A stretch of DNA of 64,000 nt from Aquirufa rosea (GTDB taxonomy: Bacteria > Bacteroidota > Bacteroidia > Cytophagales > Spirosomataceae). Below the pieces are notes generated by a model. It searched no databases. It had not been told where the DNA came from and saw nothing but the letters and a program-made list of their open reading frames with translations. Made by a program: the position numbers and the translations under genes. The stretch lies in assembly GCF_004118285.1 (NCBI RefSeq), contig NZ_SDHY01000002.1, forward strand, positions 427,257-491,256, written 5' to 3'. Shown piece by piece: positions 17,592 to 26,520 of this stretch (the first letter of the stretch is position 1; every line of letters starts with the position of its first letter).

Positions 17592-19013
17592 CTATGCTAA
17601 ATTTTCTGCTACATCCAGCGCCTTTTTGAGAGCTGCTAGTTTATTGTGTATTTCTTGCATTTCACTGGCAACCACAGATTTAGCCACCACTCCCATTCCT
17701 GCTTGATAAAACAAGGTATTTCCCTTGCTTAAAAAGGTTCTGATGGCGATGGCATGGTTGAAATTACCCTCAAAATCCATAAAGCCAATGGCTCCTCCAT
17801 AAATATGGCGGTTGGTAGGCTCCAAACGATTGATGATGGTCATGGCATTATGCTTAGGTGCACCACTCAATGTTCCCGCAGGAAAAGTATCTGCCACCAT
17901 TTGTAATGGATTAACTCCTTTTTGCAAAGTACCTGTCACTTTTGATACCAAATGAATCACATGGGAAAAAAACTGCACTTCTTTAAAGGTTTCCACCTGA
18001 ACATTATCGGCACTTCTGCTCAAATCATTTCTCGCCAAATCTACCAACATCACGTGCTCGGCAGACTCTTTTGGGTCCGCAATCAACGCTTGTGCCAGTT
18101 CAGCATCCTTGGCATCATCCCCTGTCCGACGGAAGGTACCAGCTATTGGATGAATTTCGGCTAATCGATGATCAATCTTTATTTGTTTCTCTGGCGAAGC
18201 CCCGAAAATTCGATATTGCTCATAGTCAAAAAAGAACAAATAAGGAGAAGGATTTACCGATCTCAATGCGCGGTAAACTTGAAATTCATCTCCTTTAAAA
18301 TCTTGACTAAATCTTCTTGAGGGAACAATTTGAAATACATCTCCACGTAAACAATGTTTGATACAGGTTTTAACTATTTCCTCGGTTTGAGCCTCCGTCA
18401 AATTACTTTTCTCCTCACCCAACCTTTGAAATGGCTCCAAGGTATAATGTGGCATCTCCAAATGATATTTAATGGGGTCCAAACTGGCTGCCTTTCCTTC
18501 CTCATAGCTATGCGCATACCAAGTCATTTGATTATTAAAATGATTCAAGGCAACCACATATCGGTATACATGGTACCTTATAGAAGGTATGGCAGTTTCA
18601 GGATTTTTTTCCTGGATTTGAATATCTTCAAAATACGTGACCGCATCATAACTAATATGGCCAAAAAGACCATTCGACATGGGAGAGTCTCCTGTTTCTT
18701 TTTGGTAAGAAAATCTAGCAGAAAAATCTTGTAATACTTTTACGGCATCCTGCGGCTTTTCTAGTCGAAATGTCTCTATTGTTCCATCGGGAAAGGTCTG
18801 AGTTACTATTTGTTGGTCTAATACGAAACTCGCCACTGGATCAAAAGCAATGTGAGAATAACCATGCTCTCTACCATGGTAATCAGCACTTTCTAGGATA
18901 ACAGAGTTTTTATAATGATTCCTAATTTTCAAAAATATACCTATAGGTGTTAACGTGTCTGCTAACAAAGTTTTCCTAGTGGTATGTACGTTAAATATAT
19001 GTGAACTGGACAT
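17592..19013 (-). CDS. trpE: Anthranilate synthase component I
   Basis: TrpE (473 aa from the preferred ATG at 19013) converts chorismate to anthranilate. The tryptophan feedback site motif is present as ILES near residue 40. The chorismate-binding domain has GDVFQIVPSRRF, FGASPE, IAGTFRRTGDD, DLARNDL, GTLSGAPKHNAM and GGAIGF. A longer frame reaching 19094 would run back through the attenuator hairpin, so 19013 is the better start. As first structural gene it lies 18 nt behind the leader terminator, and its transcription is predicted to be set by tryptophan supply. Confidence 0.96.
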   Translation of the reverse strand: MSSSHIFNVHTTRKTLLADTLTPIGIFLKIRNHYKNSVILESADYHGREHGYSHIAFDPVASFVLDQQIVTQTFPDGTIETFRLEKPQDAVKVLQDFSARFSYQKETGDSPMSNGLFGHISYDAVTYFEDIQIQEKNPETAIPSIRYHVYRYVVALNHFNNQMTWYAHSYEEGKAASLDPIKYHLEMPHYTLEPFQRLGEEKSNLTEAQTEEIVKTCIKHCLRGDVFQIVPSRRFSQDFKGDEFQVYRALRSVNPSPYLFFFDYEQYRIFGASPEKQIKIDHRLAEIHPIAGTFRRTGDDAKDAELAQALIADPKESAEHVMLVDLARNDLSRSADNVQVETFKEVQFFSHVIHLVSKVTGTLQKGVNPLQMVADTFPAGTLSGAPKHNAMTIINRLEPTNRHIYGGAIGFMDFEGNFNHAIAIRTFLSKGNTLFYQAGMGVVAKSVVASEMQEIHNKLAALKKALDVAENLA

Positions 19014-19030
19014 GAGGGCTATTAACAAAT

Positions 19031-19065
19031 TAAAATAAAAAGGCTTACTGAGAACAGCAAGCCTT
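19031..19065 (-). terminator. trp operon attenuator (leader terminator)
   Basis: On the minus strand AAGGCTTGCTG (19065-19055) pairs with CAGTAAGCCTT (19050-19040) around a TTCT loop, with one G-U pair, and is followed by TTTTATTTT. Its 5' arm overlaps TCAAGG (19067-19062), which can instead pair with CCTTGA (19106-19101) to form an antiterminator. CCTTG can also pair upstream with CAAGG (19120-19116), directly behind the Trp codons. This is the arrangement of classical ribosome-mediated attenuation. Confidence 0.88.
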
Positions 19066-19111
19066 GAGTAAAACATATCATATACACACAGCAAAACTGT
19101 TCAAGGAGTTT

Positions 19112-19153
19112 TTAGCCTTGCCACCAGTTGTTATTGTGTGTCGTTTTATTCAT
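19112..19153 (-). CDS. trpL: trp leader peptide with tandem Trp codons
   Basis: A 13-residue frame, MNKTTHNNNWWQG, then TAA. The two adjacent TGG codons (19126-19121) lie directly before the CAAGG segment that can pair in the leader RNA. It starts about 20 nt downstream of a strong -7 box, a short 5' UTR typical for the phylum. A ribosome stalled at the Trp codons would cover CAAGG, freeing CCTTGA to pair with TCAAGG and prevent the terminator. No homology evidence exists for so short a peptide; the call rests on position, composition and RNA pairing. Confidence 0.85.
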   Translation of the reverse strand: MNKTTHNNNWWQG

Positions 19154-19171
19154 TTCTATAATAATTTGATG

Positions 19172-19202
19172 CAAATGTAAACTGAAATATGGGAAATCAA
19201 AA
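19172..19202 (-). promoter_or_regulatory. Promoter of the trp operon
   Basis: TTTTG (19202-19198) and TACATTTG (19179-19172) on the minus strand, 18 nt apart. The transcript would begin near 19165, a few bases before the leader peptide ATG. Confidence 0.75.
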
Positions 19203-19218
19203 TTTCCGATAAAAAAAA

Positions 19219-19611
19219 CTAGTCTTTCCTTTCTACTAAATCCCACAAATTACCGTATAAATCAGCAAAAACAGCCACTTTCCCATATTCTTCCACACTA
19301 GCTTCTCGGATGATTTGTACTCCATTTTGCAACAATCGATCATAATCTCTGTCAAAATCATCCGTATGCAAAAACAAGAAAACACGACCTCCTGTTTGAT
19401 TTCCAACCCGAGATGTTTGTTCCTCGTTAGCTGCTTTTGCCAATAACAATTGGCATGAACCTTCTCCTACGGGCTTTACTACAACCCAACGTTTGGTGGG
19501 GCTCATAGTTGTATCCTCTACTAATTCAAACCCTAGCTTTTCCGTATAAAAAGCAATGGCCTCATCGTAATCATCTACCACTAAGGATAATTGGGCAATG
19601 CGCTGATTCAT
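19219..19611 (-). CDS. VOC-superfamily protein (glyoxalase/bleomycin-resistance fold)
   Basis: The 130-aa protein has the paired beta-alpha-beta-beta-beta modules of the vicinal-oxygen-chelate family: LSLVVDDYDEAIAFYTEKLGFELVED at the start, FLHTDDFDRDYDRLLQNGV in the middle, and VAVFADLYGNLWDLVE at the end. The conserved metal-site positions are only partly recognisable. Substrate is unknown. It begins 4 nt after purB and is probably co-transcribed, though a functional tie is not evident. Confidence 0.85.
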   Translation of the reverse strand: MNQRIAQLSLVVDDYDEAIAFYTEKLGFELVEDTTMSPTKRWVVVKPVGEGSCQLLLAKAANEEQTSRVGNQTGGRVFLFLHTDDFDRDYDRLLQNGVQIIREASVEEYGKVAVFADLYGNLWDLVERKD

Positions 19612-19615
19612 GGAT

Positions 19616-20980
19616 TTAGTTTTCGTCTCTACCTACGAAATTGAACGGGGAAATCACCAAAAGTTCGGCCTTGACTGCATCTGAAACCGCCAATCCTTGT
19701 ATAAAATCATGAAAAACTTGTTGGTCAATTTTTCCATGATGACGCGTCAACTCTTTCAATGCCTCATAAGGCTTTGGATAGGATTCACGACGTAAAACCG
19801 TTTGAATTGCCTCCGCAATTACCACCCAGTTTTCCTCTAAATCTTGATGAATTTTCACTTCGTTCAACTCCAATTTACCCAAGCCTCTTTGCAAGGAAGT
19901 CAAGGAGATCAAGATGTGTGCCAATGGCGTTCCTACATTTCTTAATACGGTTGAATCGGTCAAATCCCTTTGTAATCTGGAAATGGGTAATTTGGCAGAC
20001 AAAAACTCTAAGAGCGCATTAGCTATCGCCAAGTTTCCTTCGGCATTTTCAAAGTCGATGGGATTTACTTTATGTGGCATAGCAGAGGAGCCAATCTCTC
20101 CTGCCTTAATTTTTTGCTTGAAATAGCCCATAGAAACATAGGACCAAATGTCCCGTGCCAAATCAACCAAGATGGTATTTAGGCGTTTCAAACCATCAAA
20201 ATATGCAGCTAGATTATCGTAATGCTCTATTTGGGTGGTGTATTTACTGCGCTGAATTCCAAATTTATTCGCTAATAATTTAGCTCCAAAATCTGGCCAA
20301 TTGATGTTTGGAAAAGCCACATGATGTGCATTGAAATTTCCCGTAGCCCCACCGAATTTACCCGTAAATGGCACCTGAGCTAACAATTCCAATTGCTTTT
20401 CTAAACGCTCTACAAACACTTGTATTTCCTTACCTAAACGAGTAGGAGAAGCTGGCTGACCATGTGTATGTGCTAACATGGGAATATTTTTCCATTCTTT
20501 TGCCAAAGTAGCTAGTTGTTCTTTTACTTGACTATACGCTGGTAAAATAGCGGCACGATGCGCCTCCACTAGGGACATAGGAATGGCCGTATTATTAATA
20601 TCTTGAGAAGTCAATCCAAAATGGATAAACTCTAGGTAAGACGACAAATCTCCAAAGCGGGAAAATCCTAGCATCTGCTCTTTGATGAAATACTCTACCG
20701 CCTTTACATCGTGATTGGTCTCTTTTTCTTTTTCTTTAATCCAAAGAGCATCCTGCTCGGAGAATTGCTGATAAATACCACGTAATGCAGGAATAGCGTC
20801 TTTCGGAAAAGAAGCCAAAGGAGCCAAAGGAATTTCGCATAGAGCAATGAAATACTCTATTTCAACTCGTACACGATATTGAATCAATCCATACTCCGAA
20901 AAATAAGGTGATAAAACTTCCGTTTGCTTTCTGTAGCGGCCATCCACGGGAGAGATGGCGGTTAAACGATTTAATTCCAT
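19616..20980 (-). CDS. purB: Adenylosuccinate lyase
   Basis: PurB (454 aa) catalyses two fumarate-releasing steps in purine synthesis. The fumarase-superfamily signature GEIGSSAMPHKVNPIDFENAEGN contains the flexible catalytic loop serine. LAHTHGQPASPTRLGKE carries the catalytic histidine and FIHFGLTSQDINNTA is also conserved. The length agrees with the long PurB type (E. coli 456 aa). ATG 20980 is the natural start (MELNRLTAISPVDGRY). Confidence 0.97.
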   Translation of the reverse strand: MELNRLTAISPVDGRYRKQTEVLSPYFSEYGLIQYRVRVEIEYFIALCEIPLAPLASFPKDAIPALRGIYQQFSEQDALWIKEKEKETNHDVKAVEYFIKEQMLGFSRFGDLSSYLEFIHFGLTSQDINNTAIPMSLVEAHRAAILPAYSQVKEQLATLAKEWKNIPMLAHTHGQPASPTRLGKEIQVFVERLEKQLELLAQVPFTGKFGGATGNFNAHHVAFPNINWPDFGAKLLANKFGIQRSKYTTQIEHYDNLAAYFDGLKRLNTILVDLARDIWSYVSMGYFKQKIKAGEIGSSAMPHKVNPIDFENAEGNLAIANALLEFLSAKLPISRLQRDLTDSTVLRNVGTPLAHILISLTSLQRGLGKLELNEVKIHQDLEENWVVIAEAIQTVLRRESYPKPYEALKELTRHHGKIDQQVFHDFIQGLAVSDAVKAELLVISPFNFVGRDEN

Positions 20981-21098
20981 GGTATTTTTTCTAAAGCGTA
21001 AAGGTACAAAAATGTGTGCAAAACCCGATTATTCTAAAACAAATGGGCTTATGGTTCCCCAAAAGAAATTTAAATCGTAACTTGATTCAAAAAACAGC

Positions 21099-22127
21099 AT
21101 GTTAAGCCCACGATACCTTTCCTTACTTTTGGCATTCGTCATTGCTGGGGTTTGTACCTCTTTCTTGTCGTTTTTACCTAATACCGATTTCACTATCCTT
21201 TTTATTAGTTTCATCAGTTCTTTCATCTTTGGGAGTGCCGTGATTTATTTTGCCTTAGACAATTTGGTTTTTAAGGAAGTCAACAAATTATACGACCGAA
21301 TCAAACAAATTAAAAAGAAGAATTTCTCGGTCATTCCGCGCAAACAATTGATTGAAAAAGAAAACCCCATTGAATTATTGAAGGAGGAGTTAAACTCCTA
21401 CGTGACCACCAAAGAAGATGAGGTAAAAGAACTTAAAAAAGCGGCTAAATACCGTCAGGAATTTTTGGCAGATGTGTCTCATGAGTTAAAAACACCCATT
21501 TTTGCCGCACAGGGATTTGTTCATACTTTATTGGACAATCCAGAGGAGGATCCTGAAATCAGAAAACGATTCCTGGAAAAAGCCGCCAAAAGTCTGGATG
21601 GATTGGACATTTTGGTAAAGGATTTATTAACTGTTTCTCAAATTGAAACTGGGGCCATTAAAATTGACAAAAAAGCCTTGGATTTAAAGCCTTTGGTATT
21701 GGAGATTTTTGAGCAATTAGAAGCTAAGGCCAAGTCAAAAAATATCGAATTGAAGCTGATTGGTCACCCTGGTCCTGTTTTAGTTAAGGCCGACTACCAA
21801 CGTATCAGTCAGGTACTTGTTAATTTAATAGACAATGGCATCAAATATGGACATCAGGATGGAAAAGTAACCGTGCACTTGGAGGAAAAGAAAAAGGCAT
21901 TTTTAATAATGGTGAAAGATAATGGACCTGGTGTGCCTGCGGAACATTTGCCTCGATTGTTTGAAAGATTCTATCGAGTAGATAAAAGTCGAGCTAAGCT
22001 AAATGGTGGTTCCGGACTAGGCTTATCCATTGTCAAACATATCATCCAGGCACACAATAGCAAAATATCCGTTTTCTCTAAAGTAGATAAAGGAACCTCC
22101 TTTCAATTCAAATTGGAGAAGGCCTGA
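21099..22127 (+). CDS. Sensor histidine kinase, PhoR-like, orphan
   Basis: A 342-aa membrane kinase. Two transmembrane helices lie in residues 5-60 with almost no periplasmic loop between them, then a linker and the HisKA box FLADVSHELKTPIFAAQGF with the phosphoacceptor His. The HATPase domain shows the N box NLIDNGIKYG, G1 DNGPGVP and G2 GGSGLGLSIVKHI. The architecture resembles PhoR-type kinases without a large sensor domain, so it may sense within the membrane. No response regulator is adjacent; its partner must be elsewhere. Confidence 0.93.
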   Translation: MLSPRYLSLLLAFVIAGVCTSFLSFLPNTDFTILFISFISSFIFGSAVIYFALDNLVFKEVNKLYDRIKQIKKKNFSVIPRKQLIEKENPIELLKEELNSYVTTKEDEVKELKKAAKYRQEFLADVSHELKTPIFAAQGFVHTLLDNPEEDPEIRKRFLEKAAKSLDGLDILVKDLLTVSQIETGAIKIDKKALDLKPLVLEIFEQLEAKAKSKNIELKLIGHPGPVLVKADYQRISQVLVNLIDNGIKYGHQDGKVTVHLEEKKKAFLIMVKDNGPGVPAEHLPRLFERFYRVDKSRAKLNGGSGLGLSIVKHIIQAHNSKISVFSKVDKGTSFQFKLEKA

Positions 22128-22133
22128 AATTCT

Positions 22134-22166
22134 AACGTTGTCAAGGTTTAAAACCTTAACAACGTT
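22134..22166 (+). repeat. 33-bp intergenic palindrome (family copy)
   Basis: AACGTTGTCAAGGTTT, one A, then the inverse complement with a single mismatch. It starts 7 nt after the histidine kinase stop, the same position relative to a gene end as the copy at 8807, with which it shares the core GTCAAGGTTT/AAACCTT. Confidence 0.8.
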
Positions 22167-22212
22167 GAGCAAATTAATTTTATTTCAATTTCCTCATCAG
22201 TTACTTGATAAT

Positions 22213-22248
22213 AAAAGCGGCCTCATTTTGATAAATAAGGCCGCTTTT
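22213..22248. terminator. Bidirectional terminator between the histidine kinase and prfA
   Basis: AAAAGCGGCCT (22213-22223) pairs with AGGCCGCTTTT (22238-22248). T-rich tails on both strands serve the two converging genes. Confidence 0.85.
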
Positions 22249-22265
22249 ATTTAAAAACAAATCCC

Positions 22266-23336
22266 TTACATCGAGCCTTCTTTTAAACGCTCTGCGTTTT
22301 CAGCTATACGTAATTGCTCTATAAACTCTCCAATCTCACCATCCATTACTACAGGTAAATTATAAACCGTTAAGCCTATGCGGTGGTCTGTCACACGCCC
22401 CTGCGGATAATTATAAGTTCTAATTTTGTCTGATCGATCTCCAGAACCTACCATGGACTTTCTATTTCCAGCTATTTCTGCATTTCTCTTCTCTAATTCA
22501 ATCTCATACAACCTTGAGCGCAAAACCGTCATAGCTTTTTCAAAATTCTTTATCTGAGATCTTTCGTCTTGACATTGCACAACCAATCCTGAAGGAATAT
22601 GGGTTACACGAACAGCCGAATAAGTGGTATTTACGGATTGTCCACCCGCTCCAGAAGAACAAAATGTGTCTTTTCTGATATCATTCATATTAATCTGAAC
22701 ATCCACTTCATCTGCCTCTGGCATCACTGCCACCGTGGCGGCAGAAGTATGAATTCTACCAGCTGATTCAGTGGCTGGGACACGCTGAACACGATGAACA
22801 CCTGATTCAAATTTCAGTTTTGCATACACATCTTCTCCCTGAACTGAAACGATAATTTCCTTAAAGCCGCCTGCAGTCCCCTCGGTAAAATCCATGATTT
22901 GGAATGTCCAACCCATCTTTTCAGCATACCGCTGGTACATACGGAACAAATCCCCCGCAAAAATTGATGCTTCATCACCGCCTGTACCACCCCTAATTTC
23001 TAAAATACAATCTTTGGAATCATTTGGATCCTTAGGAATTAACATCTCTTTGAGAAGCTCCTGCATTTCCTTTTCTTGTGGAACCAATGTCTCTAATTCA
23101 GCCTTGGCCATATCTCTGAAATCCTCGTCCTTCTCCGTGGCAATTACTTCTTTTGCCTCATCGATGGATTTCAATAAATTCAAATATGCGGCGTATTGAT
23201 CTACAATCTTTTGTAAATCTTTGTATTCTTTACTTAAAGTCTTGAATTTCTTTAAATCGGAAACGATTTCCGGCATGGCAATTTGCTGCTCTACTTCTAA
23301 GAATCTTTCCCTGATGGCCTCCAATTGCTCCAACAT
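22266..23336 (-). CDS. prfA: Peptide chain release factor 1
   Basis: RF1 (356 aa) terminates translation at UAA and UAG. The catalytic GGQ is in [17 protein letters not shown] and the stop-codon reading PxT motif in [17 protein letters not shown], which identifies RF1 rather than RF2. The ATG at 23336 ([12 protein letters not shown]) is preferred to an upstream alternative 13 codons earlier, because it matches the normal N-terminus and length. hemK/prmC is not adjacent. Confidence 0.96.
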   Translation of the reverse strand: MLEQLEAIRERFLEVEQQIAMPEIVSDLKKFKTLSKEYKDLQKIVDQYAAYLNLLKSIDEAKEVIATEKDEDFRDMAKAELETLVPQEKEMQELLKEMLIPKDPNDSKDCILEIRGGTGGDEASIFAGDLFRMYQRYAEKMGWTFQIMDFTEGTAGGFKEIIVSVQGEDVYAKLKFESGVHRVQRVPATESAGRIHTSAATVAVMPEADEVDVQINMNDIRKDTFCSSGAGGQSVNTTYSAVRVTHIPSGLVVQCQDERSQIKNFEKAMTVLRSRLYEIELEKRNAEIAGNRKSMVGSGDRSDKIRTYNYPQGRVTDHRIGLTVYNLPVVMDGEIGEFIEQLRIAENAERLKEGSM

Positions 23337-23384
23337 ACTTGTATAAAAATTTAAAATTACCCGCAAAGATAACAATTAAATTCA

Positions 23385-23415
23385 TTGCCCTTTCTGCTTG
23401 TAAAGAATACCTTTG
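23385..23415 (+). promoter_or_regulatory. Bacteroidota-type promoter for a small lipoprotein gene
   Basis: TTG (23385-23387) and TACCTTTG (23408-23415) are 20 nt apart; the ATG follows 17 nt later at 23433. The position of this promoter argues against the longer upstream start for the gene. Confidence 0.6.
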
Positions 23416-23432
23416 TGCATCAATTTAATCTC

Positions 23433-23918
23433 ATGAAGAAATTTCTTTCCGCGGCTAGCTTAATAATAGTTATTATCCACCTTCAAAGCTGCGATTTTTC
23501 CAAGCGCATTGATACCAGTGCGGCAGTCAAAGAAATGAAAATGCGTCAAGTGAAGAGAATTCTTCCACAAGACATCACCAATAAGGCAGATACATGGGGG
23601 CAAGAAATTCAAGCGCTCATAGAAAATCCTAAAAACCAAATTAGCCTAGATAGTATTGCTAAAAAATTCCAAGTAAAAATTCAATCAGGAGATGCCGAAA
23701 ATTTAAAGAAGCTACATAAGGATAAGAAAATTCTAGAAACATTAGATGCTTTGGCCTACAGCCAATCATTACAGCAGGATATCCCACCTAGTATTCAGAA
23801 AAATAGCCAGGGAGATAGCTTATACTACCTTTTCATCGACAAAAAATCCAAGGTAGTACTGGTAGGATTTAGCAAGTCTCAAATTATTTTAAATATCGAC
23901 AAGCCTTTCATTAAGTAG
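23433..23918 (+). CDS. Small lipoprotein of unknown function
   Basis: A 161-aa protein with a signal peptide and lipobox (MKKFLSAASLIIVIIHLQSC; Cys at residue 20), predicted to be lipid-anchored. The mature part is hydrophilic, helical in its middle, and ends with short hydrophobic strands (YYLFIDKKSKVVLVGF). I recognise no domain. Its 3' end overlaps the convergent dehydrogenase-like gene by 8 nt. ATG 23433 is preferred because the promoter lies between it and any earlier start. Confidence 0.6.
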   Translation: MKKFLSAASLIIVIIHLQSCDFSKRIDTSAAVKEMKMRQVKRILPQDITNKADTWGQEIQALIENPKNQISLDSIAKKFQVKIQSGDAENLKKLHKDKKILETLDALAYSQSLQQDIPPSIQKNSQGDSLYYLFIDKKSKVVLVGFSKSQIILNIDKPFIK

Positions 23919-24696
23919 CCTTCATCAGCTGCTGAACCATGTTACGGTACACTTCCTGAAGCTCGATGCTGGACAAGTAGGATTGCTGTTCAATCATTAA
24001 ACGGCCATCTTTAAAAGATTGCGCCTCTATTTGATCCTGAACCGGTAAGTTTTTAAAATAGGATTGTACATAGTTTTGTATCAAGCCTTGAAGCAAGGAG
24101 GTATCCAACTCAATGGAATGCAATAATCGACTTGCCTCATTCCATAGCTGCTGCGTAAATATTCCAGCTAATAACATAGACAGGTAAATCTTCTTTCTTT
24201 CTTGCCCATTGACCAAATACATGGCATCGGTAATATCTTTGGCTAATTGCACTGACAAGGCTTCAGTTTCCTCCACCAATACCTCCAAGCAAATAGGCAT
24301 GTGGGATAAATTAATTTTCCTACCTGACTGCAAATGTTGAACCGGGAAAAACACCCCTAACTGATTCGTACTTTCTCTGGCGGGATCGTACCAAATGGAC
24401 GCTTCAGCTAATAAAACTGTCCCAGATACCAAGAGAAGTGTGGCATACTTAGGAAGCAATAATTCCTTTAACACTACGGGGTAAGCCATGTCTGGAACGC
24501 ACAAAAAGAAAACGCTGGATTTGGATTCGGAAAAATCTAAATGTTCTTGAACTTTAGCATTATATAAATAAGTAACCAAGTCCTTGGCCTTGGCTGGATC
24601 TCTACTAAAGACTTCTTGCACACTATGACCCGCATTTTCTAAAGCCTGCGACAAATGCCAGGCCACATGACCAGCACCAATAAAAGAAATATTCAT
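23911..24696 (-). CDS. Rossmann-fold DUF2520-type protein (ProC-like dehydrogenase)
   Basis: The 261-aa protein begins with a dinucleotide-binding motif (MNISFIGAGHVAWHLSQAL). It resembles the Rossmann plus DUF2520 family, whose members look like pyrroline-5-carboxylate or F420-dependent reductases; its reaction is unknown. The VFFLCVPDMAYP segment corresponds to the second half of the nucleotide fold, and the C-terminal half is helical, probably for dimerisation. It is 2 nt downstream of the HNH gene, so the two likely share a transcript. Confidence 0.8.
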   Translation of the reverse strand: MNISFIGAGHVAWHLSQALENAGHSVQEVFSRDPAKAKDLVTYLYNAKVQEHLDFSESKSSVFFLCVPDMAYPVVLKELLLPKYATLLLVSGTVLLAEASIWYDPARESTNQLGVFFPVQHLQSGRKINLSHMPICLEVLVEETEALSVQLAKDITDAMYLVNGQERKKIYLSMLLAGIFTQQLWNEASRLLHSIELDTSLLQGLIQNYVQSYFKNLPVQDQIEAQSFKDGRLMIEQQSYLSSIELQEVYRNMVQQLMKAT

Positions 24697-24698
24697 GC

Positions 24699-25214
24699 TT
24701 AAATTATTTGCTCCATTTTAGATCCAACAAAAGGTACCCATTGCTGATCCAAAATTCCAGAAAAATTACGCAAAAACATAACAAATGATGGCTTAAATGG
24801 ACGCCGCCTCAATGTCATACCTGCTTCTTCAGGAGTAAGATCTCCTTTTTTTGAATTACAATATTTACATGCAGTGGTTAAATTATCCCAGGAAGTTCTG
24901 CCTTGTCTAGATTTAGGCATCACATGATCCAAGGTCAAATGGTCTTTCGAACCACAATATTGACACATACTATCATCTCGCTTGAAGATATTCTGCCTGC
25001 TTAAGACCACCCCTTTATAAGGGAAATAAACATAACGATTTAAGCGAATGACGGATGGAAATGGAAAAGTTTGCGAGATAGAATGAAGTTTTTCTGTCGT
25101 TGATTCTGCCACTAATTCTGCCTTATTCAGGTAAACTAGCAAAAAAGCTTTGGGCATGGAACAAATGGTTAAGGCGCTGTAATCTTGATTTAAGACTAAA
25201 ACTTTCCGACTCAT
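24699..25214 (-). CDS. HNH endonuclease family protein
   Basis: This 171-aa protein carries an HNH nuclease domain: CQYCG and CKYCNSKK form a zinc knuckle around LTLDHVMPKSRQG, with W.NLTTAC after it. The N-terminus VLVLNQDYSALTICSMPKAF is typical of a conserved group of chromosomal HNH proteins in Bacteroidota. It is not next to a restriction or phage module, so a housekeeping nucleic-acid role is more likely than defence; the target is not known. Confidence 0.9.
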   Translation of the reverse strand: MSRKVLVLNQDYSALTICSMPKAFLLVYLNKAELVAESTTEKLHSISQTFPFPSVIRLNRYVYFPYKGVVLSRQNIFKRDDSMCQYCGSKDHLTLDHVMPKSRQGRTSWDNLTTACKYCNSKKGDLTPEEAGMTLRRRPFKPSFVMFLRNFSGILDQQWVPFVGSKMEQII

Positions 25215-25323
25215 AAGACAAAAGATTAAAGGTGAACAAGCTCCCTACACATCCCTTGTCTTTAAAGTTAAGAAAAAAACTCTTTGAAGCAATATTTTGT
25301 AGATTTGTAAAAAATTAAATTTT

Positions 25324-26520
25324 ATGATGTCCAGTCTTCTAAAAAAGATACAGGAACTAGCTGAGCAGCAGGCAAATGCAAATATTTCTGCCCGTCGCCA
25401 TCTACATTCACACCCCGAACTCTCCTTTCATGAATTTGAGACACAGGCTTATGTGGAAAAACAATTGCAGGAAATGGGTATTTCCACCGAACGTATCGCC
25501 ACTACCGGGGTTATAGCTATCATTGAAGGAAGAAATCCTAGCAAAAAAGTAGTTGCTTTGAGGGCTGACATGGATGCTTTACCTATCCAAGAAACCAACG
25601 ATATATCCTATAAATCCCAAAAACCGGGCGTGATGCATGCCTGTGGTCACGATGTGCATACCTCTTCCCTGTTAGGAAGTGCCCGAATTTTACAGGCGGT
25701 GAAAGACGAATTTGAAGGAACAATTAAACTACTATTCCAGCCAGCAGAGGAAAAGGCCCCCGGTGGAGCTAGCATCATGATCGAGGAAGGAGCATTGAGT
25801 AATCCGAGTCCTTCGGGTATATTGGGACAGCACGTGGCAACGAACATCCCTGTAGGAAAAGTTGGCTTTAGAGAGGGCATGTATATGGCTAGTGCCGATG
25901 AATTGTATTTAACTGTAAAAGGGAAAGGTGGTCATGGAGCTATGCCTGATCAGTGCATTGACCCGATTGTCATAGCCTCGCACATCATCATAGCTATGCA
26001 GCAAATCATTTCTAGGAATAAAAACCCTAGACTTCCTTCGGTACTTAGCTTTGGTAAATTCATTGCTGAAGGGGCTACGAATGTGATACCCAATGAGGTA
26101 AAGATAGAAGGAACTTTCCGTGCCATGGACGAAGAATGGAGAGCCGAAGGATTGGCCAAAATGAAGAAGCTGGCAGAAGGAATTGCGGAATCCATGGGAG
26201 GCTCATGTGACTTTCATGTCTTAAAAGGCTATCCCTTCCTAAAAAACAATCCTGAGTTAACTCGCAGAATGAAGGCAGCAGCCATCGAGTATTTAGGCGA
26301 GGAACATGTGATTGACCTGGACATTTGGATGGCGGCAGAAGACTTTGCTTTTTATACGCACCATGTGGATGCCTGCTTCTATCGACTAGGAATTCGAAAC
26401 GACCAACAAGGTATCATTCACGGCGTTCATACCCCTAACTTTAATATCGACGAAAAAGCCTTACATATAGGTCCGGGGCTCATGGCATGGCTAGCCATTC
26501 AGGAGCTCAATATGGCTTAG
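25324..26520 (+). CDS. M20D-family amidohydrolase (N-acyl-amino-acid or hippurate hydrolase type)
   Basis: A 398-aa di-metal hydrolase. Metal ligands appear in MHACGHDVHTS and EDFAFY, with FQPAEEKAPGGA between them. The dimerisation domain (VKGKGGHGAMPDQCIDP) is that of the M20D group that removes acyl groups from amino acids. No signal peptide was seen, so it is cytoplasmic. Exact substrate cannot be read from sequence. It converges on the epimerase-like gene with a 4-nt overlap of stops. Confidence 0.92.
   Translation: MMSSLLKKIQELAEQQANANISARRHLHSHPELSFHEFETQAYVEKQLQEMGISTERIATTGVIAIIEGRNPSKKVVALRADMDALPIQETNDISYKSQKPGVMHACGHDVHTSSLLGSARILQAVKDEFEGTIKLLFQPAEEKAPGGASIMIEEGALSNPSPSGILGQHVATNIPVGKVGFREGMYMASADELYLTVKGKGGHGAMPDQCIDPIVIASHIIIAMQQIISRNKNPRLPSVLSFGKFIAEGATNVIPNEVKIEGTFRAMDEEWRAEGLAKMKKLAEGIAESMGGSCDFHVLKGYPFLKNNPELTRRMKAAAIEYLGEEHVIDLDIWMAAEDFAFYTHHVDACFYRLGIRNDQQGIIHGVHTPNFNIDEKALHIGPGLMAWLAIQELNMA

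Noticed and set aside
24699..25214. HNH protein as part of a defence or restriction system
   Set aside because: No methylase, helicase or phage gene is near; it is paired with a dehydrogenase-like gene and looks like a common chromosomal HNH protein.
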